6,884 nucleotides of DNA from Acidimicrobiia bacterium (GTDB taxonomy: Bacteria > Actinomycetota > Acidimicrobiia > Acidimicrobiales > SZUA-35): assembly GCA_029857855.1 (NCBI GenBank), contig JAOUGG010000125.1, positions 1-6,884 on the forward strand. The letters are read 5' to 3'. This document shows, piece by piece, positions 1-6,474 of the stretch (position 1 is the first letter of the stretch; every line of letters starts with the position of its first letter). Under the pieces are notes generated by a model, which searched no databases, was not told where the DNA came from, and worked only from the letters and a program-made list of their open reading frames with translations. The position numbers and the translations under genes were made by a program.

Positions 1-718
1 GGGCGGTACCGAGGCGGTCGTGGAACAGCCCACCGAATCGGGTCGATTCGCGGCTGTCGCCCTTCGTGAACACGATCGTGCCGGGGCCGTCGTTGCTCCG
101 GGGCGCGCCGCCGTTGTGGTGCACCGACACGAACAGCGCCGGGTCGATCGACTTGGCCAGCAGACCCCGCGTCCCGGTCGTCATGTTGTGATCGGCCGAC
201 CGGGTCAACACGACCGTCGCTCCGAGTTGTTCGAGCCGTGCCGCCGCCTCGGTGGCCACCGCCAAATTCAGATCCTTCTCGGCGGTGCCCTGCGGTCCGA
301 CCGCTCCGACCTCGGTGCCGCCGTGTCCGGCGTCGAGCACCACATGGGCCCGGCCGATCGGGGTCACGGCGGACCGGGACAGGTACCGGACGTTCTCGCA
401 CGCCGTCAGCACGGTGAAGCTGTTGGTCTGCTCACCGAGCACGGGGAGCACGACACCGCTCGGCGTCGTCACCGCTCGAGCGGTTGACGACTCCGGCAGG
501 TCGACGAACGGCTCATCGGGTGAACCCAACTCGATCGGCGGAGGGGCCGTTGTGGTGGTCGACGGTTCGGGCGCGGTGGTTGTCGTGGTCGACACGTCGG
601 CTCCGCTGCTCCCGAAGGCCAACTCGCCCGGAGCGGTCGCGCCGGTGCAGCCCGACGCCAACAGCGCGATGATCGTGGCCGGGATGAGAACCAGACGGTT
701 GGTGACGGCTCTGGACAC
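1..718 (-). CDS. N-acetylmuramoyl-L-alanine amidase, lipoprotein, 3' end beyond window
   Basis: Amidase_3-type zinc hydrolase, which in this family cleaves the bond between N-acetylmuramic acid and L-alanine in peptidoglycan. I read 239 codons; the gene continues past position 1. The GTG at 718 is the only usable start after an in-frame TGA at 745-743, though no clear ribosome binding site precedes it. The N-terminus is a lipoprotein signal: Arg3 and Arg8, a hydrophobic stretch, then LLASGC with the lipidated Cys at residue 24. A Thr/Pro-rich linker (about residues 42-61, with T5 and T4 runs) tethers the enzyme outside the membrane. The catalytic domain begins near residue 125 with VVLDAGHGG (His132), then AEKDLN (Glu147) and FVSVHHN (His200), the three expected zinc ligands. 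The final catalytic Glu would lie in the missing part. It is divergent from the phospholipase gene. Family assignment is firm; the physiological role (cell division, remodelling or turnover) is not visible. Confidence 0.93.
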   Translation of the reverse strand, partial: MSRAVTNRLVLIPATIIALLASGCTGATAPGELAFGSSGADVSTTTTTAPEPSTTTTAPPPIELGSPDEPFVDLPESSTARAVTTPSGVVLPVLGEQTNSFTVLTACENVRYLSRSAVTPIGRAHVVLDAGHGGTEVGAVGPQGTAEKDLNLAVATEAAARLEQLGATVVLTRSADHNMTTGTRGLLAKSIDPALFVSVHHNGGAPRSNDGPGTIVFTKGDSRESTRFGGLFHDRLGTA

Positions 719-935
719 CCAGAACCGGTCGGCCGCAACCCATCAGGCATGAGGCCTTCGACCCGGGCCCTACCCCCTGCCGAGGCACTCCGCTCGTCCG
801 AAATGAAGTCGCCCTGTCTTTGCTTGTTGCTCCGGAGCGAAGACGTCGGTTCGCGTGATGTGTGACGTTGGTCCCTGGTCGTACCCGTCTTTGACGGGCA
901 GAGTGCCTGCATCGGGTTTGTGAGCGGTACGGCCG

Positions 936-941
936 TATCGT
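936..941 (+). promoter_or_regulatory. Possible -10 box of the PI-PLC gene
   Basis: TATCGT fits the actinobacterial TANNNT pattern and would put the transcript start near 948, leaving a short leader that contains the Shine-Dalgarno at 964-970. It overlaps the end of the palindrome TACGGCCGTA (928-937), so a protein bound there could block RNA polymerase. There is no good -35 box at the right distance, so this is a weak call. Confidence 0.25.
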
Positions 942-963
942 GGCTGTCTGAGCGAGTGGGAAC

Positions 964-970
964 GAGGGAG
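964..970 (+). promoter_or_regulatory. Ribosome binding site that decides the PI-PLC start
   Basis: GAGGGAG lies directly before two consecutive ATG codons at 971 and 974. Measured from the GAGG core, spacing is 3 nt to the first ATG and 6 nt to the second, which favours 974. The open frame reaches back to an ATG at 920, but that one would add 18 residues ahead of a well-formed signal peptide. Confidence 0.6.
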
Positions 971-973
971 ATG

Positions 974-2272
974 ATGAGGCGAAGGCTCGTTGTAGCAACG
1001 TTGGCGGTTGGCTTGATGCTCGCCACCGTCTTGGTGTCGGTGGACCAGAGCGCGTCTCCGGTCGCGGCCGCCCAGAACTGTTTGGGCTGGGAGCGTCAGC
1101 TTCGCTCCGCTGGCGGGTTCGGTGCTCGTGGCCGCCCTGCGATCGACCGTCTCGACGACGACCGGCCCTTCGGTCAGGTCCTCGGTGACTGGGTGGCCGA
1201 TGACTGTATGCGCCTGAACTATGTGCAGGTGCTCGGTACCCACAACAGCTATCACATCAAGCCGCGTCCGCCGTTGCTTCAGTTCATCGGGAGCTTGAAC
1301 CCGGATTTCGCAGCGTCCATCGACTACAGCCACCGGCCCCTGGGTGAGCAGCTCGAACTGCTGGGAGTCCGACAACTCGAACTCGATGTGTACGTCGATC
1401 CCGATCCGGGTCGGTTCGCCCTCCCATTGGGCCAGCTCGTGTTCCCGACCAACCCGCCGTCACCCGACCCGATCAAGCCCGGACTGCTCGGTGCGGGCTT
1501 GAAGGTGTTGCATGTGCCTGATGTCGATTTCGAGACCCGCTGCCTCACCTTCGTGGCCTGCCTGCAACAGCTCGAGGCCTGGTCCGACGCCAATCCGGGT
1601 CACGTCCCGGTCATGGTGCAGGTCGAGGCCAAGGACGACGCAGCCCTCATCCCGCCCGGCGTCCTTCCGCCCGGTCTGCCTGCTCCCGTCACGCCGGTGC
1701 CGTTCGGGCCCTCCGAGCTCGACGGTATCGACGCCGAGATCCGCTCGGTGTTCGGCGACCACCAGCTGATCACTCCCGACGTGGTCCGCGGTGACCGGGC
1801 CACGCTCGAAGAGGCGGTCCTCATCGATGGTTGGCCGACCCTGAACGAGACCCGTGGACGGTTCCTGTTCACCCTCGACAATGAGGGCACCGAACGCGAC
1901 CTGTACATCGCTGGGCACCCTTCGTTGACAGGCAGGGTCATGTTCACCAGCTCAGCACCCGGTACACCGGAGGCGGCCTTCGTCAAGCTCAACGACCCGG
2001 TTGCCGATGGCGCACTCATCAACTCGCTCGTGGCGGCCGGCTACATCGTCCGCACCCGAGCCGACGCCGACACCGTCGAGGCCCGATTCGGGCTGACCGT
2101 CCGGCGTGACGCCGCGCTGGCCAGTGGCGCCCAGTTCGTCAGCACCGACTACCCGGAACCCGACCCGGCCTTCGGAACCGGCTACCTGGTCGACCTCCCC
2201 GGCGACGACCTCGCCCGCTGCAACCCGGTGCTGTCACCACCCGGCTGCGACCCCTCCACACTCGAGGACTGA
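974..2272 (+). CDS. Exported phosphatidylinositol-specific phospholipase C (PI-PLC-C1, Ca-dependent type)
   Basis: 432 residues from the ATG at 974 (433 if 971). The signal peptide has MRRR, a hydrophobic core to about residue 23 and a probable cleavage after SPVAAA (residue 33), so the mature protein should be outside the membrane. The body matches the Ca-dependent phosphoinositide PLC family related to the Streptomyces antibioticus enzyme: GTHNSYH with a probable catalytic His90, QLELDVYVDPD (residues 134-144) as likely metal and substrate face, LKVLHVPDVDFETRC with a second probable catalytic His180, then MVQVEAKDD, FTLDNEG and FVSTDYPEPD. Two Cys, 190 and 196, could form a disulfide. The family cleaves the phosphodiester of phosphatidylinositol to give diacylglycerol and inositol phosphates. 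Whether the target is the cell's own PI lipids, host lipid or environmental phosphate sources cannot be read from the sequence. It converges on the IclR gene. Family assignment is strong; residue roles are inferred by motif. Confidence 0.88.
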   Translation: MRRRLVVATLAVGLMLATVLVSVDQSASPVAAAQNCLGWERQLRSAGGFGARGRPAIDRLDDDRPFGQVLGDWVADDCMRLNYVQVLGTHNSYHIKPRPPLLQFIGSLNPDFAASIDYSHRPLGEQLELLGVRQLELDVYVDPDPGRFALPLGQLVFPTNPPSPDPIKPGLLGAGLKVLHVPDVDFETRCLTFVACLQQLEAWSDANPGHVPVMVQVEAKDDAALIPPGVLPPGLPAPVTPVPFGPSELDGIDAEIRSVFGDHQLITPDVVRGDRATLEEAVLIDGWPTLNETRGRFLFTLDNEGTERDLYIAGHPSLTGRVMFTSSAPGTPEAAFVKLNDPVADGALINSLVAAGYIVRTRADADTVEARFGLTVRRDAALASGAQFVSTDYPEPDPAFGTGYLVDLPGDDLARCNPVLSPPGCDPSTLED

Positions 2273-2294
2273 CAGGTCGACGAGCAACAATCAG

Positions 2295-2332
2295 GGCGCC
2301 GGTACCGTTTCCGCTGGTTTGAAGGTGGCGCC
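2295..2332. terminator. Possible hairpin between convergent genes
   Basis: GGCGCC at 2295-2300 and again at 2327-2332 can pair, and ACC (2304-2306) with GGT (2324-2326) extends the stem across a 3-nt bulge, leaving a 17-nt loop. It sits in the 107-bp gap where the PI-PLC and IclR transcripts meet, where a bidirectional terminator would be expected. No T-run follows on either strand, so it is not a classical intrinsic terminator. Confidence 0.3.
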
Positions 2333-2379
2333 GCCACGTCATCGTCGTCGATACCATCGGCTCGGAGCGGTCGCCCGGG

Positions 2380-3204
2380 TCAGTCGGCGAGTTGGTTCGA
2401 CAACCGCTGGGCCGAGTCACGGATCAGATGTCCGAACTCGTCGATGCGGTCGTCGGGCGGGAAACGATAGGCCGGCCCGTGAACATGGAGAGCCGCCACC
2501 ATCTTGCCCGAGTGGTCGGTCACTCCGGCGGCCACAGAGTTGATGCTCTCGTCGAATTCGGCGAACACCCAGACGTAGCCCTGCTCACGAATCTCGTCGA
2601 GCCGGGCCCGCAGTTTGTCGGGGTCGGTCACGCTGGCCTCGGTCGTGCGGGCGAGCGGCTTGCGCAGGAGTGACGACAGGTAGCTCTCGGGTTTGTCGGC
2701 CAACATCACGAGGCCGGACGGCACGAGGTGGGGCGCCACCCGCTCGCCGGTCCAGCTCCGCACCTGCACCTCCTCGGTCGACTCGTAGTGGTCGAGGTAC
2801 AACACCTCGCCTCGATCGAGGATGGACAGCCCCGACGTCTCGCCGGTGATCTCGGTGAGGTCCCACAGGTGGGGACGGGCGGCCGCGATCAGGTTACGAC
2901 CCGGCGCGGACGCTCCGGCGAGATCTCCCAGTGACTGGCCGAGCCGGTAGTCGCCGCCGGCCTCGTCCTGTTCGACCGCGCGTTCCCGTTCGAGCGCACC
3001 GAGGATGCGGGCCACTGTGCTCTTGGGCAGCCCCGTGCGATCCGAGAGATCGGTGATTCCGGCCGGTCCGGCGGCCAACGCCCGGAGAAGTACGAATGCT
3101 CGTTCGATTGATTGCACGGGCGGATTGGTCCTTGTCGATGGGCGGGGAATCGGTGCCGAGGTGTCGTCTGTTACGGCTGATTCGGCCGGACGGCTGGTTG
3201 CCAT
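2380..3204 (-). CDS. IclR-family transcriptional regulator
   Basis: 274 residues, close to the usual 250-280 for the family. After a disordered N-terminal tail of about 28 residues rich in Pro, Ser and Thr comes the winged helix-turn-helix: VQSIERAFVLLRAL (30-43), then ITDLSDRTGLPKSTVARIL (50-68), with the recognition helix in the latter part and the wing around EQDEAGGDYRLG. The C-terminal effector domain runs from about residue 100 (HLWDLTEITGETSGLSILD) to the end, including the family's GYVWVFAEFDESINSVAAGV block (209-228). IclR proteins bind a small carboxylate or aromatic ligand and control nearby catabolic operons; the ligand here is unknown. The ATG at 3204 has only a weak upstream Shine-Dalgarno, and a GTG at residue 30 is an alternative start just at the domain edge. 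The gene follows the acetyltransferase on the same strand after 215 bp and is convergent with the PI-PLC gene; no enzyme operon beside it suggests an obvious target. Confidence 0.92.
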   Translation of the reverse strand: MATSRPAESAVTDDTSAPIPRPSTRTNPPVQSIERAFVLLRALAAGPAGITDLSDRTGLPKSTVARILGALERERAVEQDEAGGDYRLGQSLGDLAGASAPGRNLIAAARPHLWDLTEITGETSGLSILDRGEVLYLDHYESTEEVQVRSWTGERVAPHLVPSGLVMLADKPESYLSSLLRKPLARTTEASVTDPDKLRARLDEIREQGYVWVFAEFDESINSVAAGVTDHSGKMVAALHVHGPAYRFPPDDRIDEFGHLIRDSAQRLSNQLAD

Positions 3205-3419
3205 TCGGCTTCGTCGGGCGACAGGGCGGCACTCGGCCGTGATCCCCGGGCTCCGAACTGCGATGTTCAGGCGCCGCCTGGTGCGAACCGGTGATGCTCA
3301 ACCTGGAGAGTCGCAGGTCACGGTCATCATCGTAGTTGCTGGTGGCCCTGCGTGGCTCATTCAACCCCGGGGCTCTCCTCCGGTTGCCCGGATCGGCAGA
3401 CCTTTACCGACCCTCGGGC
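3205..3419. other. Gap between acetyltransferase and IclR genes
   Basis: 215 bp without a convincing gene. It should carry the IclR promoter and perhaps the end of the proS-acetyltransferase transcript. On the minus strand, CCGGGC and GCCCCGG arms separated by about 12 nt (around 3367-3391) could fold as a GC-rich stem without a T-run. A minus-strand frame entering from 3364 has a GGAGGAG about 14 nt upstream of its ATG but then runs into the IclR gene out of frame with Arg-rich composition, so I do not call it. No tRNA or known small RNA is recognised. Confidence 0.45.
3329..3334 (-). promoter_or_regulatory. Possible -10 box of the IclR gene
   Basis: On the minus strand this reads TACGAT, which fits TANNNT. 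It lies about 125 nt upstream of the IclR ATG, allowing a leader of roughly 115-120 nt. I find no convincing -35 element, and the family often autoregulates through a palindrome that I could not identify here. Weak call. Confidence 0.22.
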
Positions 3420-4613
3420 TCAGAACGCCACTGCGCAGTGCGGTGTTGGCGACGATCCGAAGAAGGCGTCCGCCCGCTCCAGAACCTTCCGTGAGGCGGC
3501 CTCGATCCGGCCGCCGTTGGACAACACCGTGGCCGATGCGCCCCCCAGCAGGAGCGGGCCGACCGCGGAGTCCGAGAGGACGAGGTCGGCCCGCTTTCGT
3601 CGGCGGGTCGACGAGACGCGGTCGGCTGTGATGCGGAGCTTGTCGCCGTCGGGCAACTCGACGACGAGGGCGTCGTCGGTGCGATACGACCGGGCCGCGA
3701 AGGCGGCGCTCGGATCCAGCACCTTCAGCCACAGGTGATCGCCGACGTGGGTGGTCTTCAGCGCTCGAGGGTTGGTGAGGAAGTAGGGGAGCGGATCGTC
3801 GGGTCCGACCGGGAGGCGAGCGGTGATCTTGCCGGCCAGGTCGGTCGACAGGATCAGGGTCCACAGCGCCCGCCGGGCATCGTCGGTCAGGCCGCACAGC
3901 ATCCACAACCGCAGGCCGTGGCGGGGATCGCCGTCGTTCCAGTCCTGGTTCACCTGCCAGACGGCGAACCCCTCCGGGTGCAGGGCGCACACGACCCGGG
4001 TCGTCGGACTCGGCGGCTCCATGTGCTCCCGGGCGAGGAACTCGGGCATCGCCACCTGGCCGACTGCGTTGCGGCGGTAGCGGTCGAAGATGGCGCAGAT
4101 CTCGGGCAGATGTTCGATGTGATCGACGAAGCGGATCGACGAGGTGTCGGCCCGGAACCGATCGGCAACCTGCACCCGGCGCCGGTCGATGGACACGGCA
4201 CGGACGACGGTGGCCACGCCGTAGCCGAACCGCTCGTAGATCCCGCCTTCGCTGGCGGTCAGGCCGATGATCGGTTCGTCGTGGGCTCGAGCGTCGTCGT
4301 CGAGCCAGGCCATCATGCGCGCCGCGACGCCGCGACGCCGGTGGGTGGTGGCGACACTGACCCAGGTCACCCCGGCCATCGGCACCACCGACGGCCCGGG
4401 CAGGGTCACCTCGAGACTGAAGTTGCCGGCGGCGCCGACCATCGGATCGCCGGGCAACGACGTGTCCCGGGCGACGAGGAAGCGCGACAGATCGAACGAC
4501 TCCCGGATCCGTTCGACCGAATCGGCGTCGAACCGGCCGCCGAAGTTCCGTCCGTCGAGTTCGCAGAGTTCATCGACGTCGTCCCGGGTCGCGGTTCTGT
4601 AGGAAAGAGCCAC
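3420..4613 (-). CDS. Eis-like GNAT N-acetyltransferase
   Basis: 397 residues, the length typical of Eis (enhanced intracellular survival) proteins, with the same three-part plan: an N-terminal GNAT domain (about 1-150), a second GNAT-like domain (about 160-290) and a C-terminal sterol-carrier-like domain (about 295-397). The acetyl-CoA site is visible as WVSVATTHRRRGVAARMM (Val85, Val87, Arg92-Gly95), followed by ASEGGIYERFGYG, in which Tyr125 matches the general acid Tyr of mycobacterial Eis. The chain ends in Phe, matching the Eis C-terminal Phe whose free carboxylate takes part in catalysis. Characterised Eis proteins acetylate amines of aminoglycosides and lysines; the natural substrate here is unknown. 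The start is GTG at 4613, the first start codon after an in-frame TAG, with a weak GTAGG upstream. Only 40 bp separate it from the proS stop, so it is likely read from the proS promoter. Confidence 0.9.
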   Translation of the reverse strand: MALSYRTATRDDVDELCELDGRNFGGRFDADSVERIRESFDLSRFLVARDTSLPGDPMVGAAGNFSLEVTLPGPSVVPMAGVTWVSVATTHRRRGVAARMMAWLDDDARAHDEPIIGLTASEGGIYERFGYGVATVVRAVSIDRRRVQVADRFRADTSSIRFVDHIEHLPEICAIFDRYRRNAVGQVAMPEFLAREHMEPPSPTTRVVCALHPEGFAVWQVNQDWNDGDPRHGLRLWMLCGLTDDARRALWTLILSTDLAGKITARLPVGPDDPLPYFLTNPRALKTTHVGDHLWLKVLDPSAAFAARSYRTDDALVVELPDGDKLRITADRVSSTRRRKRADLVLSDSAVGPLLLGGASATVLSNGGRIEAASRKVLERADAFFGSSPTPHCAVAF

Positions 4614-4653
4614 CGGCCAAACCTACCCGGCCCGGCCGGGAGCCGTCGGCGAA
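4614..4653 (-). other. proS-acetyltransferase intercistronic spacer
   Basis: A 40-bp spacer containing a 10-bp GC palindrome, CCCGGCCGGG at 4631-4640, between the proS stop and the weak ribosome binding site of the acetyltransferase. With no T-run it is unlikely to terminate transcription fully, but in RNA it could lower translation or stability of the downstream cistron. The short spacing supports an operon. Confidence 0.4.
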
Positions 4654-6354
4654 TTACCGCTCGGCGGTGACGGCGTCGGCCACCGTGTCGACGGCGACAT
4701 CGACCGCGATCCGCTTGCCGTCGCCGTTCGCCCGGACCGTGAGTTCGACCTCGCCGTCGGCCAGGGACCGGGGCCCGACCGTGAGCCGGTACGGGATGCC
4801 GATCAACTCGGCGTCGGCGAACTTGACGCCGGCTCTGGCGTCGCGATCGTCGAGCAGCACGTCGACCCCGCGGGCCTGCAGACCCCGGTACAGTTCCTCG
4901 GCCGCGGCCGTTGTCGGCTCGTCGAGCTTCAGGATGGTGACCACCGCCTCGTAGGGGGCGACCGAGACCGGCCACTTCAGGCCGTGCTCGTCGTGGTAGG
5001 TCTCGGCGATCGTGGCCATGTTGCGGCCGATACCGATCCCATAGCTGCCCATGACCACCGGACGCTGCTTGCCCTCGGCGTCGGAAACGGTGACTCCGAA
5101 CTTCTCCGCGTACATCGTGCCCAGCTTGAAGATGTGCCCGGCCTCGACGCAGCGAATCATCTCGAGGGCGGTTCCACACTTGACGCAAGGCTCGCCGGCC
5201 GAGACCTCCCGCAGATCGGCCCACTCGGTCACGGCGATGTCGCGCTCGATGTCGACACCCCGGTAGTGCCAGTCGTCGTCGTTGGCCCCGGTGGTCATGT
5301 GGGTGCGACCCCGCAGGGCCTCGTCGGCGATGATCCGCAGGTCGCTCACGCCGACGGCGCCGAGGCTGCCGGGCAGGGCCCCGAGGTTGGCCTGGGTCTC
5401 CTCGGCCGTGGCGGGCCGCAACACGATGGTGCTGGTGGCGTCGATGAACTTCTGGGTGTTGAGTTGATGATCACCCCGGACCAGGGCGAGCACGACCTCG
5501 TCGTCGGCCACCATCACCATGGTTTTGATCTGGCGGTCGGCCGGTGCCCCGGCTTTCTCGAGCGCGGCGATGGTGCGGATGCCGGGGGTGGGGAAGCGCT
5601 CGGGTTCGGGCGGGGGCATGTTGTCCTCTACAGGATCCAGCTGTGAGGTGGCCTTCTCGATGTTGGCCGCGTAGTCGCAGTTGGGGCAGCGGATCACGTC
5701 ATCCTCACCGGCCGGGCAGGGCACCATGAACTCGGTTGAGGTGTTGCCGCCCATGGCCCCGGAGCTGGCCTCGACCGCGAACGCCGGCAGGCCGAGGCGT
5801 TCGAAGATGCGCTCGTAGGCCACCCGATGGGCTTCGAACTGCTCGTCGAGGCCGTCCCAGTCGAGGTCGAAACTGTAGGAGTCCTTCATGTGGAACTCCC
5901 GCACCCGGAGCAGTCCGCTCTTGGGGCGGGCCTCGTCGCGGAACTTTGTCTGGATCTGATACCAGATCTGGGGCAACTCCTTGTACGACGACAGCTCCGT
6001 GGCGACGGTGGCGAAGATCTCCTCGTGGGTGATGCCGAGGGCCAGATCGTTCTCCCGGCGGTCGGTCAGGCGGAACATGATCTCGCCCATCGTGTCCCAG
6101 CGGCCCGACTGCTTCCAGACCCCCGCCGGGTGCATCGTCGGCAGGAGGAACTCCTGACCGCCGATGGCGTTCATCTCCTCCCGGACGATGGCGGCCACCT
6201 TCTGATGGACCTTCCAACCGAGCGGCAGCATCGAATAGTGTCCGGCGTGGAGCTGCCGAATGAAGCCCCCTTTGACCAACAGGGCGTGGCTGGCGGCTTC
6301 GGCGTCGGCGGGTGCGTCGCGAAGGGTGGGAATGAACAGATTTGACCAACGCAT
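4654..6354 (-). CDS. proS: Prolyl-tRNA synthetase (bacterial type, with editing domain)
   Basis: 566 residues, full length for the bacterial ProRS with an insertion domain. It charges tRNA-Pro with proline in the cytoplasm. Class II landmarks: the N-terminal substrate region with FIRQLHAGHYSMLPLG (31-46), the TxE loop in GITHEE (107-112), motif 2 at about 136-160 (TKFRDEARPKSGLLR, then REFHMKDSYSF), and motif 3 at 434-446 (VMGSYGIGIGRN). The editing (INS) domain, which hydrolyses mischarged alanyl-tRNA-Pro, lies between motifs 2 and 3 at about 225-395, with Lys277 and His363 at the positions of functionally important E. coli residues. Two Cys pairs flank it (223/226 and 390/393) and may bind zinc. 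The anticodon-binding domain fills about 465-566 (VAPYEAVV, VDVLLDDRDARAGVKFADAELIGIPYRL). The ATG at 6354 has no Shine-Dalgarno; the sequence suggests a leaderless message. The Eis-like gene follows 40 bp downstream. Confidence 0.98.
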   Translation of the reverse strand: MRWSNLFIPTLRDAPADAEAASHALLVKGGFIRQLHAGHYSMLPLGWKVHQKVAAIVREEMNAIGGQEFLLPTMHPAGVWKQSGRWDTMGEIMFRLTDRRENDLALGITHEEIFATVATELSSYKELPQIWYQIQTKFRDEARPKSGLLRVREFHMKDSYSFDLDWDGLDEQFEAHRVAYERIFERLGLPAFAVEASSGAMGGNTSTEFMVPCPAGEDDVIRCPNCDYAANIEKATSQLDPVEDNMPPPEPERFPTPGIRTIAALEKAGAPADRQIKTMVMVADDEVVLALVRGDHQLNTQKFIDATSTIVLRPATAEETQANLGALPGSLGAVGVSDLRIIADEALRGRTHMTTGANDDDWHYRGVDIERDIAVTEWADLREVSAGEPCVKCGTALEMIRCVEAGHIFKLGTMYAEKFGVTVSDAEGKQRPVVMGSYGIGIGRNMATIAETYHDEHGLKWPVSVAPYEAVVTILKLDEPTTAAAEELYRGLQARGVDVLLDDRDARAGVKFADAELIGIPYRLTVGPRSLADGEVELTVRANGDGKRIAVDVAVDTVADAVTAER

Positions 6355-6379
6355 GACGTCAAACTAACGGGATTTGACC
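6339..6379. repeat. GGTCAAA half-sites around the proS start
   Basis: On the plus strand GATTTGACC occurs at 6339-6347 and again at 6371-6379, an exact 9-bp direct repeat 32 bp apart that brackets the proS start codon. Between them lies GTCAAA (6358-6363) in the opposite orientation, giving GTCAAA-N9-TTTGAC (6358-6378) across the -10 box, and TTTGAC-N11-GTCAAA (6341-6363) across the start codon. The arrangement resembles an operator with several half-sites. The 8-bp palindrome TGACGTCA (6354-6361) is part of it. Function is inferred only from position. Confidence 0.35.
6361..6366 (-). promoter_or_regulatory. proS: -10 box for a leaderless proS transcript
   Basis: On the minus strand TAGTTT fits TANNNT and is followed by exactly six bases before the ATG of proS. 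In actinobacteria that spacing places the first transcribed base at the A of ATG, giving a leaderless mRNA. This agrees with the absence of any purine-rich ribosome binding site upstream. The -35 region is not recognisable. Confidence 0.5.
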
Positions 6380-6437
6380 GCCGACGCAGGCCTTTAACCG
6401 TTTCTGCGTCCATTCCTGCCCGGCCACGTCAAGTCTT

Positions 6438-6474
6438 GTAGCAAAATGCGAGGCCACGCCTCGCATTTTGCTAC
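6438..6474. repeat. 37-bp inverted repeat, perfect 17-bp arms with 3-nt loop
   Basis: The left arm starts GTAGCAAAATGC at 6438-6454; the right arm at 6458-6474 is its exact reverse complement, and the spacer is CAC. Beyond the arms, 6437/6475 would be a U-G wobble and 6436/6476 a further pair in RNA. It lies between divergent genes, 84 bp from the proS start and 163 bp from the FDH start, so it is not an ordinary transcription terminator for either. No T-run follows on either strand. It could be a regulator site, a hairpin in a longer leader, or a copy of a dispersed REP or MITE-like element. The A/T-rich centre of each arm differs in composition from the flanking sequence. Confidence 0.9.

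Larger units (their letters stand above)
719..973. other. Divergent intergenic region, amidase / PI-PLC
   Basis: This 255-bp stretch separates two diverging exported-protein genes and should hold both promoters. No open frame here looks coding; those present are extensions of frames overlapping the neighbours. Visible elements: a 10-bp palindrome TACGGCCGTA at 928-937, a TTGACG that resembles a -35 box at 891-896 on the plus strand, and, on the amidase side, AGGC-CTCAT-GCCT (about 745-757 on the minus strand), which can fold into a small hairpin in the amidase leader. I recognise no known riboswitch. In particular I did not find the conserved blocks of the ydaO c-di-AMP motif that often precedes peptidoglycan hydrolases in this phylum. 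Confidence 0.5.

Noticed and set aside
469..1375. Several minus-strand frames overlapping the amidase and PI-PLC genes (161-201 codons)
   Set aside because: They are out of frame with or antisense to genes with clear catalytic motifs, are rich in Arg and Pro, and span the promoter region.
2894..3364. Minus-strand frame of 156 codons with GGAGGAG upstream
   Set aside because: Most of it lies in another frame of the IclR gene and its translation is Arg-rich and low in hydrophobic residues. The purine run is about 14 nt from its ATG, too far for a good start.
3735..4670. Long plus-strand frame of 311 codons opposite the acetyltransferase
   Set aside because: It is antisense to a well-supported Eis-like gene. 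High GC content keeps such mirror frames open; the translation is rich in Gly, Asp, His and Arg and has no domain.
4984..6345. Plus-strand frames of 220 and 172 codons opposite proS
   Set aside because: Antisense shadows of the proS coding sequence; no recognisable motif and no ribosome binding site.
6355..6440. T-box or other tRNA-sensing leader for proS
   Set aside because: No T-box sequence (AGGGTGGNACCGCG-like) or antiterminator is visible, and the -10 box position suggests no leader at all.
6438..6474. Inverted repeat as an intrinsic terminator
   Set aside because: It lies upstream of both diverging genes and no T-run follows on either strand.
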